From Weissella oryzae SG25 (GTDB taxonomy: Bacteria; Bacillota; Bacilli; Lactobacillales; Lactobacillaceae): DNA of 64,000 bases. Each line of letters begins with the position of its first letter. Position 1 is the stretch's first letter. Below are positions 26,781 through 36,088 of the stretch, piece after piece. The notes under the pieces were generated by a model. It was given only the letters and a program-made list of their open reading frames with translations. It did not search any database and was not told the origin of the DNA. A program made the translations under genes and the position numbers. Location of the stretch: NCBI RefSeq assembly GCF_000691805.2, contig NZ_DF820486.1, forward strand, positions 95,959 to 159,958, given 5' to 3'.

Positions 26781-28198
26781 TGGCCACATTAGACGTTAAA
26801 GACCTTAGCTTTCGTTACAGTGCTGACCAAACTGAACTACTTAAAAACATTAACTTTGCACCCCAGCCAGGTAGTTTCAATCTATTAATCGGACCTTCTG
26901 GTAGTGGTAAATCAACCCTTTTAAAGTTAATTACCGGACTATACCCCCAATTTGGCGGGCAAATTAGTCAAGGTAGCATTCTGCTTAATGGTCAAGCCGT
27001 CGGCCCCATTGTCCCTTTTGAAAGAGCAAAACACATTGCCTTACTCTTTCAAAATCCCTCCCGTCAGTTTGCTATGCAAACGCCCTTAGAACAGCTCACT
27101 TTTAGTCTAGAAAATCTGCAACTGCCAGCTGAGCAAATCTTACAACGGGTACAAGTTGCCTTAGAAGAACTTGGCCTTTGGGCTTTACGCAACCGTGATT
27201 TACAAACCCTCTCTGGTGGTGAACAGCAACGGGTTGCCCTGGCTAACATCTTAGCGCTTGATAGTGACATTATCGTCCTTGATGAACCTTTTGCTAATGT
27301 TGATCCAGCCAGCCGTTTAGCGCTTTTGGATCATCTAAAACGTTTGCAGGTGGTTAATAAAAAAACGATTATCTTATCAGATCACGATTTATCCGGCTAT
27401 CTAAACATCGTTGATCAAGTCTATGCCCTGGATAATCATCAGCTTATCACCCAATCATTAGATGTTATCAAAGCTTTTAAAGGTGCCAATCTCAATTGGT
27501 CACAAACTAAACCAATGGCTGGTCCAAATCAAATGACCTGGCAGGAACTAACCTTAACCGTTGGTGACCGTCAATTACTCAAAGCTAATACTGGTCAACT
27601 CTCCCAAGGTAAGCTTGGTTTGCTAACCGGTGCCAATGGAATTGGTAAATCAACTTTTTTCAAGGCTTTAGCTCATTTGAAAAACTATACGGGTAAAATT
27701 TACTTTGACCAGCAAACTAGTGAGCACATTAAATTGCGCCTTTGGTCCAAAAAAGTTGCCCTACTTTTTCAAAATGCACAAGATCAGTTTATTAGTCTAA
27801 CGGTGGCCCAAGAACTTGCGCTTGCCCGTAAGCATTCACAGGAACCGACCTATTGGACTCAAGTCCGTCTTGACGCAGCAGTTGATGCTTTAAACTTGAC
27901 GCAGGTACTTGAACAATCGGTTTATCTTTTATCTGGTGGTCAGCAAAAAAAGTTGCAAAGTTTGCTCATGCTAATTACTGCCCCACCAGTCTTACTTTTT
28001 GATGAACCCTTAGCTGGCTTGGACTTTACTTCCAGTCAGGCGCTCTTGGCCCTCATCAAAGAAACGCTTAATCAGTTGACACTAACGGCCTTGATGATTT
28101 CACACCAACGAGCTGGTCTACAACCTTTCGTCGATTATGAATTATGCCTAGACCAGGCCCAAATTAGCTATGTTGGAGGCAACCATGATGCACTTTAG
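26780..28198 (+). CDS. ykoD: YkoD-type ECF energy-coupling ATPase (two fused ABC domains)
   Basis: A 472-residue protein with two ABC ATPase domains fused in one chain. Domain 1 has [20 protein letters not shown] and VLDEPFANVD; domain 2 (from about residue 250) has GANGIGKST, LSGGQQKKLQS and LFDEPLAGLD. Both H-loop histidines (SDHD and SHQ) are present. It drives the dedicated YkoE-YkoC transporter. Coupled to ykoE at its start and overlapping ykoC by 14 bases. Confidence 0.93.
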   Translation: MATLDVKDLSFRYSADQTELLKNINFAPQPGSFNLLIGPSGSGKSTLLKLITGLYPQFGGQISQGSILLNGQAVGPIVPFERAKHIALLFQNPSRQFAMQTPLEQLTFSLENLQLPAEQILQRVQVALEELGLWALRNRDLQTLSGGEQQRVALANILALDSDIIVLDEPFANVDPASRLALLDHLKRLQVVNKKTIILSDHDLSGYLNIVDQVYALDNHQLITQSLDVIKAFKGANLNWSQTKPMAGPNQMTWQELTLTVGDRQLLKANTGQLSQGKLGLLTGANGIGKSTFFKALAHLKNYTGKIYFDQQTSEHIKLRLWSKKVALLFQNAQDQFISLTVAQELALARKHSQEPTYWTQVRLDAAVDALNLTQVLEQSVYLLSGGQQKKLQSLLMLITAPPVLLFDEPLAGLDFTSSQALLALIKETLNQLTLTALMISHQRAGLQPFVDYELCLDQAQISYVGGNHDAL

Positions 28199-28859
28199 AT
28201 TAAATCCAACCGTCTTATTAGCAACGATTTTAATTTTGGGTCTGATGATTACCTTTACGCAATCTACTTTTATTAACCTGGCATTAGTAGGGTTAGCCTT
28301 AGCTTATTTGGCTTTAAATCGGGTAGCGTTTAAAAAAGTTGTGTTGATTCTACTTTTTGTTCTTCCCCTGGCTTTTGGAACATGGTGGTCATTTATCCTT
28401 TATGGTACTGGTGATACTTGGCATAGTGCCTGGCTCTTCGCCACTCGTATCTATGCTTACGTGGCTTTGGGCTTAACATTAACTTTGACTTGGCCCGTCA
28501 AATTACTTTTATTTTCGCTAACCCAAAGCGCCCATCTTTCGCCGACCTTTGCCTACGGCCTTTTAGCCCCTTTTAATCTTTTACACAAACTTAGACAGCA
28601 AATTAAACTCATTTTCTATGCGGGTCAAGTTCGTGGGGTGCCTTATCATTTCTGGCAAGCGCGTTTATATTTAAAAATTATCGTTGTTGCCCTAGCTTGG
28701 TCGAATGATTTAGCTGAGGCCATGACTTCGCATGGCTTTTCAGAAGGCTTTGCTCGTACTAATGTTACTAAAATATCGTTACCCCGTTGGCAATGGCTTT
28801 GCCCCCTTGTCATAGCGGGACTGCTACTTTCTGTAGCTTTAATTTTACGGCCTTGGTAG
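28185..28859 (+). CDS. ykoC: YkoC-type ECF transmembrane coupling protein
   Basis: A 224-residue EcfT-like membrane protein with four to five helices in its first half. The cytoplasmic coupling region shows the Ala-Arg-Gly-like motif YAGQVRGVPY near residue 146 and a later AMTSHGFSEG, which engage the ATPase grooves. The ATG at 28185 has GGAGG five bases upstream, inside ykoD. Completes the YkoEDC transporter. Confidence 0.9.
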   Translation: MMHFRLNPTVLLATILILGLMITFTQSTFINLALVGLALAYLALNRVAFKKVVLILLFVLPLAFGTWWSFILYGTGDTWHSAWLFATRIYAYVALGLTLTLTWPVKLLLFSLTQSAHLSPTFAYGLLAPFNLLHKLRQQIKLIFYAGQVRGVPYHFWQARLYLKIIVVALAWSNDLAEAMTSHGFSEGFARTNVTKISLPRWQWLCPLVIAGLLLSVALILRPW

Positions 28860-28861
28860 GC

Positions 28862-28896
28862 AAAAAAAGCGTAGAACTGACTTCTACGCTTTTTTT
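28862..28896. terminator. bidirectional terminator between ykoC and the ABC-F gene
   Basis: AAAAAAAGCGTAGAA and TTCTACGCTTTTTTT pair around a five-base loop, with T runs on both strands. It serves the two convergent genes. Confidence 0.92.
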
Positions 28897-28905
28897 GTGC
28901 ATTCA

Positions 28906-30402
28906 TCAATTATTTGGCGCTTCCAAGCTAACTTCCTTATCAGCAAGGGCTTGGATAAAGGCTGGATTATGCTCAATCAAAATCATTGTCACTGCATTTT
29001 CCTGCAATAAATTTATCAATTGCTCTTGATTCACTAAGTCTAGATAATTTAGAGGCTCATCCCAGATATAAAGTTGCGCTGGCTTACTAAGACTCGCGGC
29101 TAAGATAACTTTTCTTTGCTGACCAACACTCAACGTTTCAATTGGTTGTTGGAAATGTTGCCGCTCTAACCCTAATTTTCGTAAGTTGGTTAGCAACCGT
29201 TCATATTCAATCCCATTAGCTTGTGCGTAGCTCGCTAAATCACCTTTATTTTGACTAAACTGACTAACGACTGACAATTGGAGGTTTGATGCTAACTGAT
29301 ACTCCCCATCTGTAAAACCTTGAAATTTAGCTAGTAATAATGCTAATAAACTACTTTTACCAATACCGTTAGGTCCTGTTAGAGCAACAATTTCACCTGG
29401 CAAAACCTTGAAATTTAATGGTTTAAATAACGGCTGCCCTGCAACATAACCTAGAGTGAAGTTTGTGAACTCAGCGATGATTTTATGATGCGTTGTTAAA
29501 GACTCGATTTCCAACGCATCAACAGATTCAACGTTTTGTAATAGTTGTTCCTTTTTTCCAAGTTCTGTTTGCAAACGCTTTTCTAAATTCTTCGCTTTTT
29601 TCATAGTTCGGGCTGCCCGTGCGCCAATGTAACCATTATTTACAATTGCGCCAGACCCCTTAACATGGGGGTTACCGTATTTATCGGCCTCCCGATTATT
29701 TGCCCAATTTGTCTTTTCACGGGCCGTTGCTTTCAAACGACTAACATCCTTTTTTAAACGTTCGTTTTGTGCCTGTTCGTACTTATCCTGGCGCTCCTTT
29801 TCCGCCAAATAAGTTCCATAATTCCCCTGATAAAGTACTACCTGATTTTGTTCAATGGCCAAGATATGGTCACTAACTTGATCTAAAAAGCTTTGGTCAT
29901 GGGATACCACAATATAACCACTTTTACCTTGTAAATACCTAGCAACCTGTTGGCGACTTGCTTGATCTAAATGATTCGTTGGTTCATCTAATAGTGGAAA
30001 GTTAGTTGATTCAATAAATAACAATGCCAACAAGCACTTCGTTTGTTCGCCACCAGATAAACTCGCAAAGGGCCGATTTAAAACACCAAGGTCAACGACT
30101 AATTTACTTAATTCTCGTTCAAGTTGCCATGGTTCAAAATCAGCTAAAGCGGCTAACACCTCACTGGTCAAGGCCTGCGGATTATCAATTGTTTGCGGGA
30201 AATACCTAAATGGCAACTTACTTGGTTGGATTGCTGGGTGCTTGATTGCACCTGTTAACAAATGTAATAAGGTTGTTTTTCCACGCCCGTTACGGCCAAC
30301 CAAACCTAACCGCCAGCTATCATCCAGATTAATATCTGTATGCTCAAAAATAGTGTTTGCAGCATAGCTAAAACTCAAATCATTAATTGTAATTCTCGAC
30401 AT
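28906..30402 (-). CDS. Lsa-type ABC-F ribosome-protection protein
   Basis: A 498-residue protein with two ABC ATPase domains and no membrane segment. Domain 1 has GRNGRGKTTLL, LSGGEQTKCLLAL and LLDEPTNHLD; domain 2 has GPNGIGKSS, LSVGQQRKV and IWDEPLNYLD. The linker with WANNREADKYGN and GYIGARAARTMKK closely resembles Lsa-family proteins as I remember them. Lsa proteins bind the ribosomal E site and displace lincosamides, streptogramin A and pleuromutilins. A resistance phenotype is inferred, not shown. The ATG at 30402 has AGGAG eight bases upstream. A long structured leader precedes it. Confidence 0.85.
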   Translation of the reverse strand: MSRITINDLSFSYAANTIFEHTDINLDDSWRLGLVGRNGRGKTTLLHLLTGAIKHPAIQPSKLPFRYFPQTIDNPQALTSEVLAALADFEPWQLERELSKLVVDLGVLNRPFASLSGGEQTKCLLALLFIESTNFPLLDEPTNHLDQASRQQVARYLQGKSGYIVVSHDQSFLDQVSDHILAIEQNQVVLYQGNYGTYLAEKERQDKYEQAQNERLKKDVSRLKATAREKTNWANNREADKYGNPHVKGSGAIVNNGYIGARAARTMKKAKNLEKRLQTELGKKEQLLQNVESVDALEIESLTTHHKIIAEFTNFTLGYVAGQPLFKPLNFKVLPGEIVALTGPNGIGKSSLLALLLAKFQGFTDGEYQLASNLQLSVVSQFSQNKGDLASYAQANGIEYERLLTNLRKLGLERQHFQQPIETLSVGQQRKVILAASLSKPAQLYIWDEPLNYLDLVNQEQLINLLQENAVTMILIEHNPAFIQALADKEVSLEAPNN

Positions 30403-30436
30403 AAAAAACGCTCCTAGATTTACTCTAGCAGCGCAC

Positions 30437-30609
30437 AAAAAAGCCCATTAGCGGGTGAAAAATGCGCACAACTAAAGAAAATACCTTCCGATTCACCCCT
30501 TAGGGAATGAATCAACTTGCAATTTTTCTTTAGCTTACTTGCGCAATGGCTTCCACCTCATTCATAAAATTTATATTAGTATAATAACTTATTGCGTCAT
30601 CACCGTCAA
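30437..30609 (-). promoter_or_regulatory. promoter and attenuator-like leader of the ABC-F gene
   Basis: The promoter has -35 TTGACG (30604-30609) and -10 TATTAT (30581-30586) with a 17-base spacer. The leader holds an 11-codon reading frame (30565-30530, MNEVEAIAQVS) whose stop lies at the base of a stem, CTAAAGAAAAT with ATTTTCTTTAG (30472-30482 and 30523-30533). Inside that stem is GATTCA-CCCT/AGGG-TGAATC. A short CCCG/TGGG hairpin with six T (30441-30457) could act as a terminator, and its CACCC can pair with the upstream GGGGTG. This layout resembles drug-inducible attenuation; it is inferred only. Confidence 0.55.
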
Positions 30610-30657
30610 GAAAGTCGTAAATGCCGTTCCACTTAGCCTTGTACCGCTTAAATTCAG

Positions 30658-32481
30658 CTATATGCTAGCCCATTGTGAGTTATACAGGTCAGCATAAGCC
30701 CCATTTGCGGCTAGCAAATCTGTATGCGTACCCCGCTCAACAATTGAACCATGGTTCATAACCAAGATTTGATCAGCATCGCGAATTGTCGAAAGACGGT
30801 GCGCTACAACAAAGCTTGTTCGACCCTTCAACAAGCGACCCATTGCAGCTTGAATCTGATGTTCAGTCTGTGTATCAACCGAACTAGTTGCTTCATCCAG
30901 GATTAGAATTTCAGGATTAGCAATGAAGGCCCGGGCAATCGTCAATAATTGCCGCTGGCCTTGTGAAATATTGCTACCCTCCTGATTCAAAACCGTTGCA
31001 TAACCATCTGGTAGACTCATAATAAATTCATCGGCATAGGCCATTTTAGCAGCTTCAATTACCTCAGCATCACTGGCGGCTAAGTTACCGTAACGAATAT
31101 TTTCCATAATCGTTCCCGCAAATAACCACGTTTCTTGCAAAACCATGGCAAAGTGGTCACGTAAATCATGCCGGCTAAGATTGCGAATATCTTCACCCTT
31201 TAAACGAATTACGCCGCCCGTTGGATCATAGAAACGTTCAAGTAAGTTGATAATTGTCGACTTACCAGCACCCGTTGGACCAACAATTGCAATGACTTGG
31301 CCAGCCTTAACTTGCATCGAATAATCTGTTAATAAAGGCTGATCAGTAACATAGTTAAAAGCAACATTCTCAAAACTAATAATTGCATCATCTTGGACCC
31401 GCTCGGCTCCCGTCTGATCCACCATTTCGGCTTCATCAAAAACTTGAAAAATTCTTTCAGCTGACGCAACCGTTGCTTGAATTGTATTAATCAGATTTGC
31501 AATTTGCGTAATTGGTTGAGCAAACTGATTTGAATATTGTAACATCGCCTGCACATCACCCAAACTAGTCGTCCCAGAGATGACCTTGATTCCACCAATC
31601 ACCGCCATTGCCAAATAATCTAAATTATTCAAAAAGCGCATCGAAGGAAAAATGATGGTTGAAATAAATTGGGCCCGCCAAGCGGCATGATAAAATTGTT
31701 CATTTTGTTGTTCAAAACTATCAATCACGCGTTTTTCTTGATTAAAAGTCTTAACAACCGTGTGACCGGCAAAGGTTTCTTCAATTTGATTATTGAGTTC
31801 ACCCAAGGCCGCTTGTTGCCGGCGAAAAAGCTTTTGTGAAAGTGGCGCAATTGTGCGAACTAAAATCAAAGACAATGGTACTGTGACAAAGGCCACCAAC
31901 GATAGCACCAAGTTAATTGTAATCATGAAATAGATAACGCCGACAAAAGTTAAAATTGAAGTAATCAATTGAATCAAAGCTGAGCTCAGAGAACCCGCAA
32001 TGTTATCCATATCATTAACCATTCGTGACATTAAATCACCATTATTATGTTCGTCATAATAACTAACCGGTAACTTGGTCAGTTTCAACTTAAATTCTTT
32101 ACGCAAGGTATACACAGTACGTTGTGCAATCCGCGTCATAATCCATTGTTGGATTACTGAGCAAACGAAGGCCACTAGGTAGATTATGGCAACAACCAGT
32201 AAAATTTGCATTAACTTAGGATAGTCAATCGTTAGATGCCCCGTCCTAAAGCTATTTTTAACGCCAGTAAAAACAACATCAGTTGCACTACCCAAAATTT
32301 TAGGCGCGCGAACCGATAGAATTACAGCTGCCGCCGCCACAATGATTGAAAAAATGACCCCAAAACGATCACCTCGTAAATACCGGAATAATCGTAAAAC
32401 AGTTGTCCAAAAATGAGTGGCTTTATCTGGCGTGCGACCTAGACCACCACGCCCACTCCGGCCACTTGTATAACTACGCAT
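30658..32481 (-). CDS. ABC exporter half-transporter, consensus ATPase subunit (EfrB/LmrD-like)
   Basis: A 607-residue protein with six membrane segments (about 40-330) and a C-terminal ABC ATPase with GPTGAGKSTI, ISQGQRQLL, Walker B ILDEATSSVD with catalytic Glu, and an H-loop in VVAHRLST. It starts inside the 3' end of the upstream half-transporter (eight-base overlap) with AAAGGAGGTG upstream, so the two are made together as a heterodimer. EfrAB and LmrCD are multidrug exporters; the substrate here is unknown. An N-terminal Gly/Arg/Ser-rich stretch of about 25 residues precedes the first helix. Confidence 0.88.
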   Translation of the reverse strand: MRSYTSGRSGRGGLGRTPDKATHFWTTVLRLFRYLRGDRFGVIFSIIVAAAAVILSVRAPKILGSATDVVFTGVKNSFRTGHLTIDYPKLMQILLVVAIIYLVAFVCSVIQQWIMTRIAQRTVYTLRKEFKLKLTKLPVSYYDEHNNGDLMSRMVNDMDNIAGSLSSALIQLITSILTFVGVIYFMITINLVLSLVAFVTVPLSLILVRTIAPLSQKLFRRQQAALGELNNQIEETFAGHTVVKTFNQEKRVIDSFEQQNEQFYHAAWRAQFISTIIFPSMRFLNNLDYLAMAVIGGIKVISGTTSLGDVQAMLQYSNQFAQPITQIANLINTIQATVASAERIFQVFDEAEMVDQTGAERVQDDAIISFENVAFNYVTDQPLLTDYSMQVKAGQVIAIVGPTGAGKSTIINLLERFYDPTGGVIRLKGEDIRNLSRHDLRDHFAMVLQETWLFAGTIMENIRYGNLAASDAEVIEAAKMAYADEFIMSLPDGYATVLNQEGSNISQGQRQLLTIARAFIANPEILILDEATSSVDTQTEHQIQAAMGRLLKGRTSFVVAHRLSTIRDADQILVMNHGSIVERGTHTDLLAANGAYADLYNSQWASI

Positions 32482-34219
32482 TCAGTCCCACCTCCTTTAA
32501 ATCAGCTTCTGACAATTGACTGCGCATAATTGCACGATAGGCAGCATTATCATTTACCAAATCACGGTGCGAACCTAAACCAACGACCCGGCCATGTTCT
32601 AAAATTAGAATCTGGTCGGCATCAATTACCGTCGCAATTCGTTGTGCTACGATAACTTTAATCGCCTGCGCTAAGCGCTGCTCATGCTGAATTGCTTGGC
32701 GCAACTTAACATCTGTTTTAAAGTCCAAGGCAGAAAATGAATCATCAAAAATATAAACGTCCGCCTGCTTAATCAAAGTTCGCGCAATCGCTAGCCGCTG
32801 ACGTTGACCGCCTGAGAAATTAGCTCCACCCTGTTCGACCTTCATATCAAGCCCACCTTGTTCTTGTACAAAATCATCAGCTTGCGCTAGCCTTAAAGCG
32901 GCCCACATTTGCTGATCATTTGCTTCTGGTTGACCAAATAACAAGTTTGAACGCACCGTACCAGAAAACAAGACGGCTTTTTGCTGGGTAATTGCGACTC
33001 GTTCATGTAATTCAGCCTGTGCTAAATCTTTATTATCAACGCCATCTAAACTAATCACTCCACTGGTAACATCAATTAAGCGCGGAATTAGATTAACCAA
33101 GGTTGATTTCCCGGCACCAGTACCACCGATAATAGCCAGTGTTTGCCCGGCTTTAAGTGAAAAATTCACCTGCTCTAAAGCGGCCCTTTTAGCACCGGCA
33201 AAACAATAACTAACGTCATTAAAGGCTAAACTACTTGCCTGCCCAGTCAGTGCGGTGGCTTTGGTTGGGTCTGTAATTGAATTTTTTAATGAAAGGACTT
33301 CGTTAATTCGACTCGCTGAAGCCTGTGCTCTAGGAATCATCACCATTACCATCGATAATTGCATAAAACTCATCAAAATTTGGGTTGCATACGTTAGAAA
33401 GGCCACTAGGTTACCCACTGGCATCAAATGCGCACCAATTAGCTTAGCACCAAACCAGACAATTCCAATATTGGTAAATGATAAAATCACCGTCATCAAA
33501 GGTGATAGCATGGCAACTGTTGTAAAAACGACTTGGGCATTATGCGTCAAATCACGGTTAGCATCATCAAATTTGTTAACTTCGTAGCCATCCCGATTGA
33601 AAGCCCGCACAACCCGCACCCCGGTCAAGCCTTGTTGAAAGAGTAAATTAATCCGATCAACTTTATCCTGCATAACGCGAAAGCGCGGAATTGAAATTCG
33701 CATATTGATTAACGTTACAATTGCCAAAAGTGGCAAGGCAACTGCAAAGACGAGGGTTAACTTTTGATCTAAACGCCAAGCCATAATAAAGGCCCCCACA
33801 AAAAGTAGTGGTGACATCATCATCATCCGCAAGGCGGTTTGAAAGACATTTTGCAGTTGGGTAACGTCATTTGTTGTCCTAGTAATTAAGGTTGCATCAC
33901 CAAATTTTTCAACATTATCGTTATCTAAATAAGTTACCTTATTAAAAAGAGCTTGCCGCACTTTTTTACCGAGGCGCTGACTTTGCGTTGAAGCAAAGAA
34001 GACATTTAGAATTGCCCCACTTAAACCGATAAAGACAATGGCCAGCATCAGGCCACCCATGTGCCAGATAAAGGGAATATTCCCCTTAGCAATTCCATCA
34101 TTAATAATTTTAGATGTAATTGTGGGTAAAGATAAATCGGCCATAACCTGCACAATCAAAAATAAGATTGCCAGGCTCACTGGCCCAAGCTGTAAGTATT
34201 TTTTCCCGATTTTAAACAT
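32474..34219 (-). CDS. ABC exporter half-transporter, degenerate-site subunit (EfrA/LmrC-like)
   Basis: A 581-residue half-transporter with six membrane segments and an ABC ATPase. Walker A is GGTGAGKST and the signature is FSGGQRQRL, but Walker B ends FDDSFSALD, so the catalytic Glu is Asp, and the H-loop reads VAQR with Gln for His. These changes define the non-catalytic site of heterodimeric type IV exporters such as LmrCD and EfrAB. First gene of the two-gene unit, which ends at the panT terminator on its upstream side. Confidence 0.88.
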   Translation of the reverse strand: MFKIGKKYLQLGPVSLAILFLIVQVMADLSLPTITSKIINDGIAKGNIPFIWHMGGLMLAIVFIGLSGAILNVFFASTQSQRLGKKVRQALFNKVTYLDNDNVEKFGDATLITRTTNDVTQLQNVFQTALRMMMMSPLLFVGAFIMAWRLDQKLTLVFAVALPLLAIVTLINMRISIPRFRVMQDKVDRINLLFQQGLTGVRVVRAFNRDGYEVNKFDDANRDLTHNAQVVFTTVAMLSPLMTVILSFTNIGIVWFGAKLIGAHLMPVGNLVAFLTYATQILMSFMQLSMVMVMIPRAQASASRINEVLSLKNSITDPTKATALTGQASSLAFNDVSYCFAGAKRAALEQVNFSLKAGQTLAIIGGTGAGKSTLVNLIPRLIDVTSGVISLDGVDNKDLAQAELHERVAITQQKAVLFSGTVRSNLLFGQPEANDQQMWAALRLAQADDFVQEQGGLDMKVEQGGANFSGGQRQRLAIARTLIKQADVYIFDDSFSALDFKTDVKLRQAIQHEQRLAQAIKVIVAQRIATVIDADQILILEHGRVVGLGSHRDLVNDNAAYRAIMRSQLSEADLKEVGLNA

Positions 34220-34284
34220 TATTTTAAATCAACACACTTTCTATAAATTACAATTAGCTACCATTCTCCGATATTTAACCATAG

Positions 34285-34328
34285 CAAAAGCCCTAAATTA
34301 GCCGCGTAAAACGCGTTATCTTCAGGGC
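34285..34328 (-). terminator. intrinsic terminator after panT-like gene
   Basis: An imperfect 18-base inverted repeat with GCCCT ends and an ACGCG/CGCGT core, followed by TTTT on the minus strand. Confidence 0.65.
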
Positions 34329-34338
34329 CCCAAAATAA

Positions 34339-34962
34339 CTATTTAATATTTCGTTGATAAACCGTTAATACTGGAATTCCAATCAACGGTACTAAAATTG
34401 CTCCAGTAATAATTTCAAAAATCCCATTAAAGCCCGCAATCGAAATAACTAACCAGTTAGCTAAGCCTGATTTGGGAATCCCCGTAAAACTCGTGTGCAT
34501 AACCGTAAAACCAATCCAGGTCGACAGCAACACAAAGAAAGTATTGATAAAAGCTGCTAGGCCGCCAAAAAGGCTTAACCAGATTGCTTGTTGCTTCATC
34601 GAGCGGTGCTTAATTAATAAATAAAAGTAGCCAATCAGTAAACCAACTAGCATTCGTGGCACAATTGCTGTGATTGGATTACGAAAAATTAAACCACCAA
34701 TACTAGCACCCATCGGTCCAGTCCACGCATTCCACAATGAGTAGGCTCCCCAGACGAAGCCCAACCAAGCACCTGCTCTTGGTCCTAATACCATGGCCCC
34801 AATGGCCACTGTAAAGGTAATAATCGTCACAGCTGCGCCAATTACAAAGGCCCCAATTGGTAAAGTCCCCAACCATGGTATTACTGATTGAACTAAAATA
34901 ATTGCTGTAAAAAGTGCTGTCAAAACTAAACTACGACTATTACCAGTCCGTGTTTTTTGCAT
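34339..34962 (-). CDS. panT: ECF transporter S component, PanT-like
   Basis: A 207-residue membrane protein with about six helices. It begins with the [22 protein letters not shown] segment and has [19 protein letters not shown] near residue 59 and [11 protein letters not shown] near 103, resembling PanT, the pantothenate-specific S component. It requires the shared EcfAA'T module, which is not in this window. GGAG lies nine bases before the ATG. It follows a GHMP-kinase-like gene by 65 bases containing a hairpin. Confidence 0.72.
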   Translation of the reverse strand: MQKTRTGNSRSLVLTALFTAIILVQSVIPWLGTLPIGAFVIGAAVTIITFTVAIGAMVLGPRAGAWLGFVWGAYSLWNAWTGPMGASIGGLIFRNPITAIVPRMLVGLLIGYFYLLIKHRSMKQQAIWLSLFGGLAAFINTFFVLLSTWIGFTVMHTSFTGIPKSGLANWLVISIAGFNGIFEIITGAILVPLIGIPVLTVYQRNIK

Positions 34963-35002
34963 TACCCATATCTCCTAAATCAATTAGATTAAGCTCCCCT
35001 TT

Positions 35003-35026
35003 AGCATGCTTATTAATAATAAGCAT
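35003..35026 (-). other. intercistronic hairpin upstream of panT-like gene
   Basis: ATGCTTATT and AATAAGCAT form a perfect nine-base stem around a three-base loop between the GHMP gene stop and the panT start. No T run follows, so it is more likely an RNA-stability or processing element than a terminator. Confidence 0.4.
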
Positions 35027-35027
35027 C

Positions 35028-35852
35028 TTAGTTTATTATCCCCTCTTTAGCAAGTTCAAGCAACTCAAACTCACCAGCTAAATCATCAACATATGCTAAT
35101 GCTGCCAATAGGTCTGCACTTAACTCCTCTGGTACTAGGGTTACAATTAAATCATTGACTAAAAATGTGCCATAAATATCTAAAGCACTCGTTAATTGCC
35201 GTAACCGGACTAACTCAGCTGGCAATTCATCAAGCAAAAAATCAATTTCCAATAACTTACCCGCCAGCTCTTTTTGTTGATTCTGCCAAGCAGTAATCAA
35301 CATATTGCCTGCCGCCCCATATTGTGCAAGTTGGGTTGCACTAAAACTCTTTTCGGACTTATTAGGCTCAAGCTTAGTTGTCCGATAGAGTAATACTTGA
35401 TAGGCTGGTAACACTAAGCCACTAGCATAAACTTCATCAGCATCAAAAAAGCTGCTTGTTACCCCGCCTAAAATTGCAGCGGTAACCCGGCTGGCATCAT
35501 TAAAAGTTCGGGCCGCCAAAGTTAACATGGTATAAGTATCAAGGTTTGCTGCCCCAAGCAGGCGGGCTAATTCGATTCCCGCCAATAGTGCCGCCTGCTC
35601 TTCACCCAAACTAGCATCTAACTCAGAATGAATTTTTAAATGCTGCGCTGGTAAGTCTGCTACCAATTTTAAAGCGACGGCCACTACATAATTATGTTCG
35701 TCACTTTCATAATACTTATCACTATCACTTTCAATTTGCCATTGTTCAGCCGCACCTAAAAGCTCAACCGTAAAATATTTTGCTAGCGCAATTCCCAAAG
35801 AATTGTGCCCCGGGCCAAACCCGCCTAAAGTTCCAGGAATTTTTATTTGCAT
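35028..35852 (-). CDS. GHMP-kinase-like protein, homoserine-kinase related, atypical motif
   Basis: A 274-residue protein whose start, IKIPGTLGGFGPGHNSLGIAL, matches the N-terminal motif of homoserine kinases. The ATP-binding motif, normally PxxxGLGSS, reads DASLGEEQAALLAGI near residue 83, so the phosphate-binding serines are missing. The C-terminal half is weakly conserved. It may be an inactive or divergent kinase. Next to a PanT-like transporter, a pantothenate-related role is conceivable but unsupported. The ATG at 35852 has GGGA six bases upstream. An upstream in-frame start would add 22 unsupported residues. Confidence 0.55.
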   Translation of the reverse strand: MQIKIPGTLGGFGPGHNSLGIALAKYFTVELLGAAEQWQIESDSDKYYESDEHNYVVAVALKLVADLPAQHLKIHSELDASLGEEQAALLAGIELARLLGAANLDTYTMLTLAARTFNDASRVTAAILGGVTSSFFDADEVYASGLVLPAYQVLLYRTTKLEPNKSEKSFSATQLAQYGAAGNMLITAWQNQQKELAGKLLEIDFLLDELPAELVRLRQLTSALDIYGTFLVNDLIVTLVPEELSADLLAALAYVDDLAGEFELLELAKEGIIN

Positions 35853-36018
35853 TAGACATCCCACTCCATTGTCAAAATCTAGTTTAAAGATTTTTTTATT
35901 ATAACATGGGAAGACCATCTAAGATTTGTAGTCTAACGCCTATTACCAGCATTATCCTCAGCCTAGATTAAAATAACCTCAATTTAATCTATTTATAACT
36001 ACTAATTAGTTAATTCAA

Positions 36019-36050
36019 TAAAAAAAGGCTGGGCAACAAGACCCAACCAT
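36019..36050 (-). terminator. intrinsic terminator after nox
   Basis: On the minus strand GGTTGGGT pairs with GCCCAGCC, including G-U pairs, followed by seven T. Confidence 0.8.
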
Positions 36051-36088
36051 TTTTTCATTAACTTAATTTAACCTATCGACTAGTAAAA

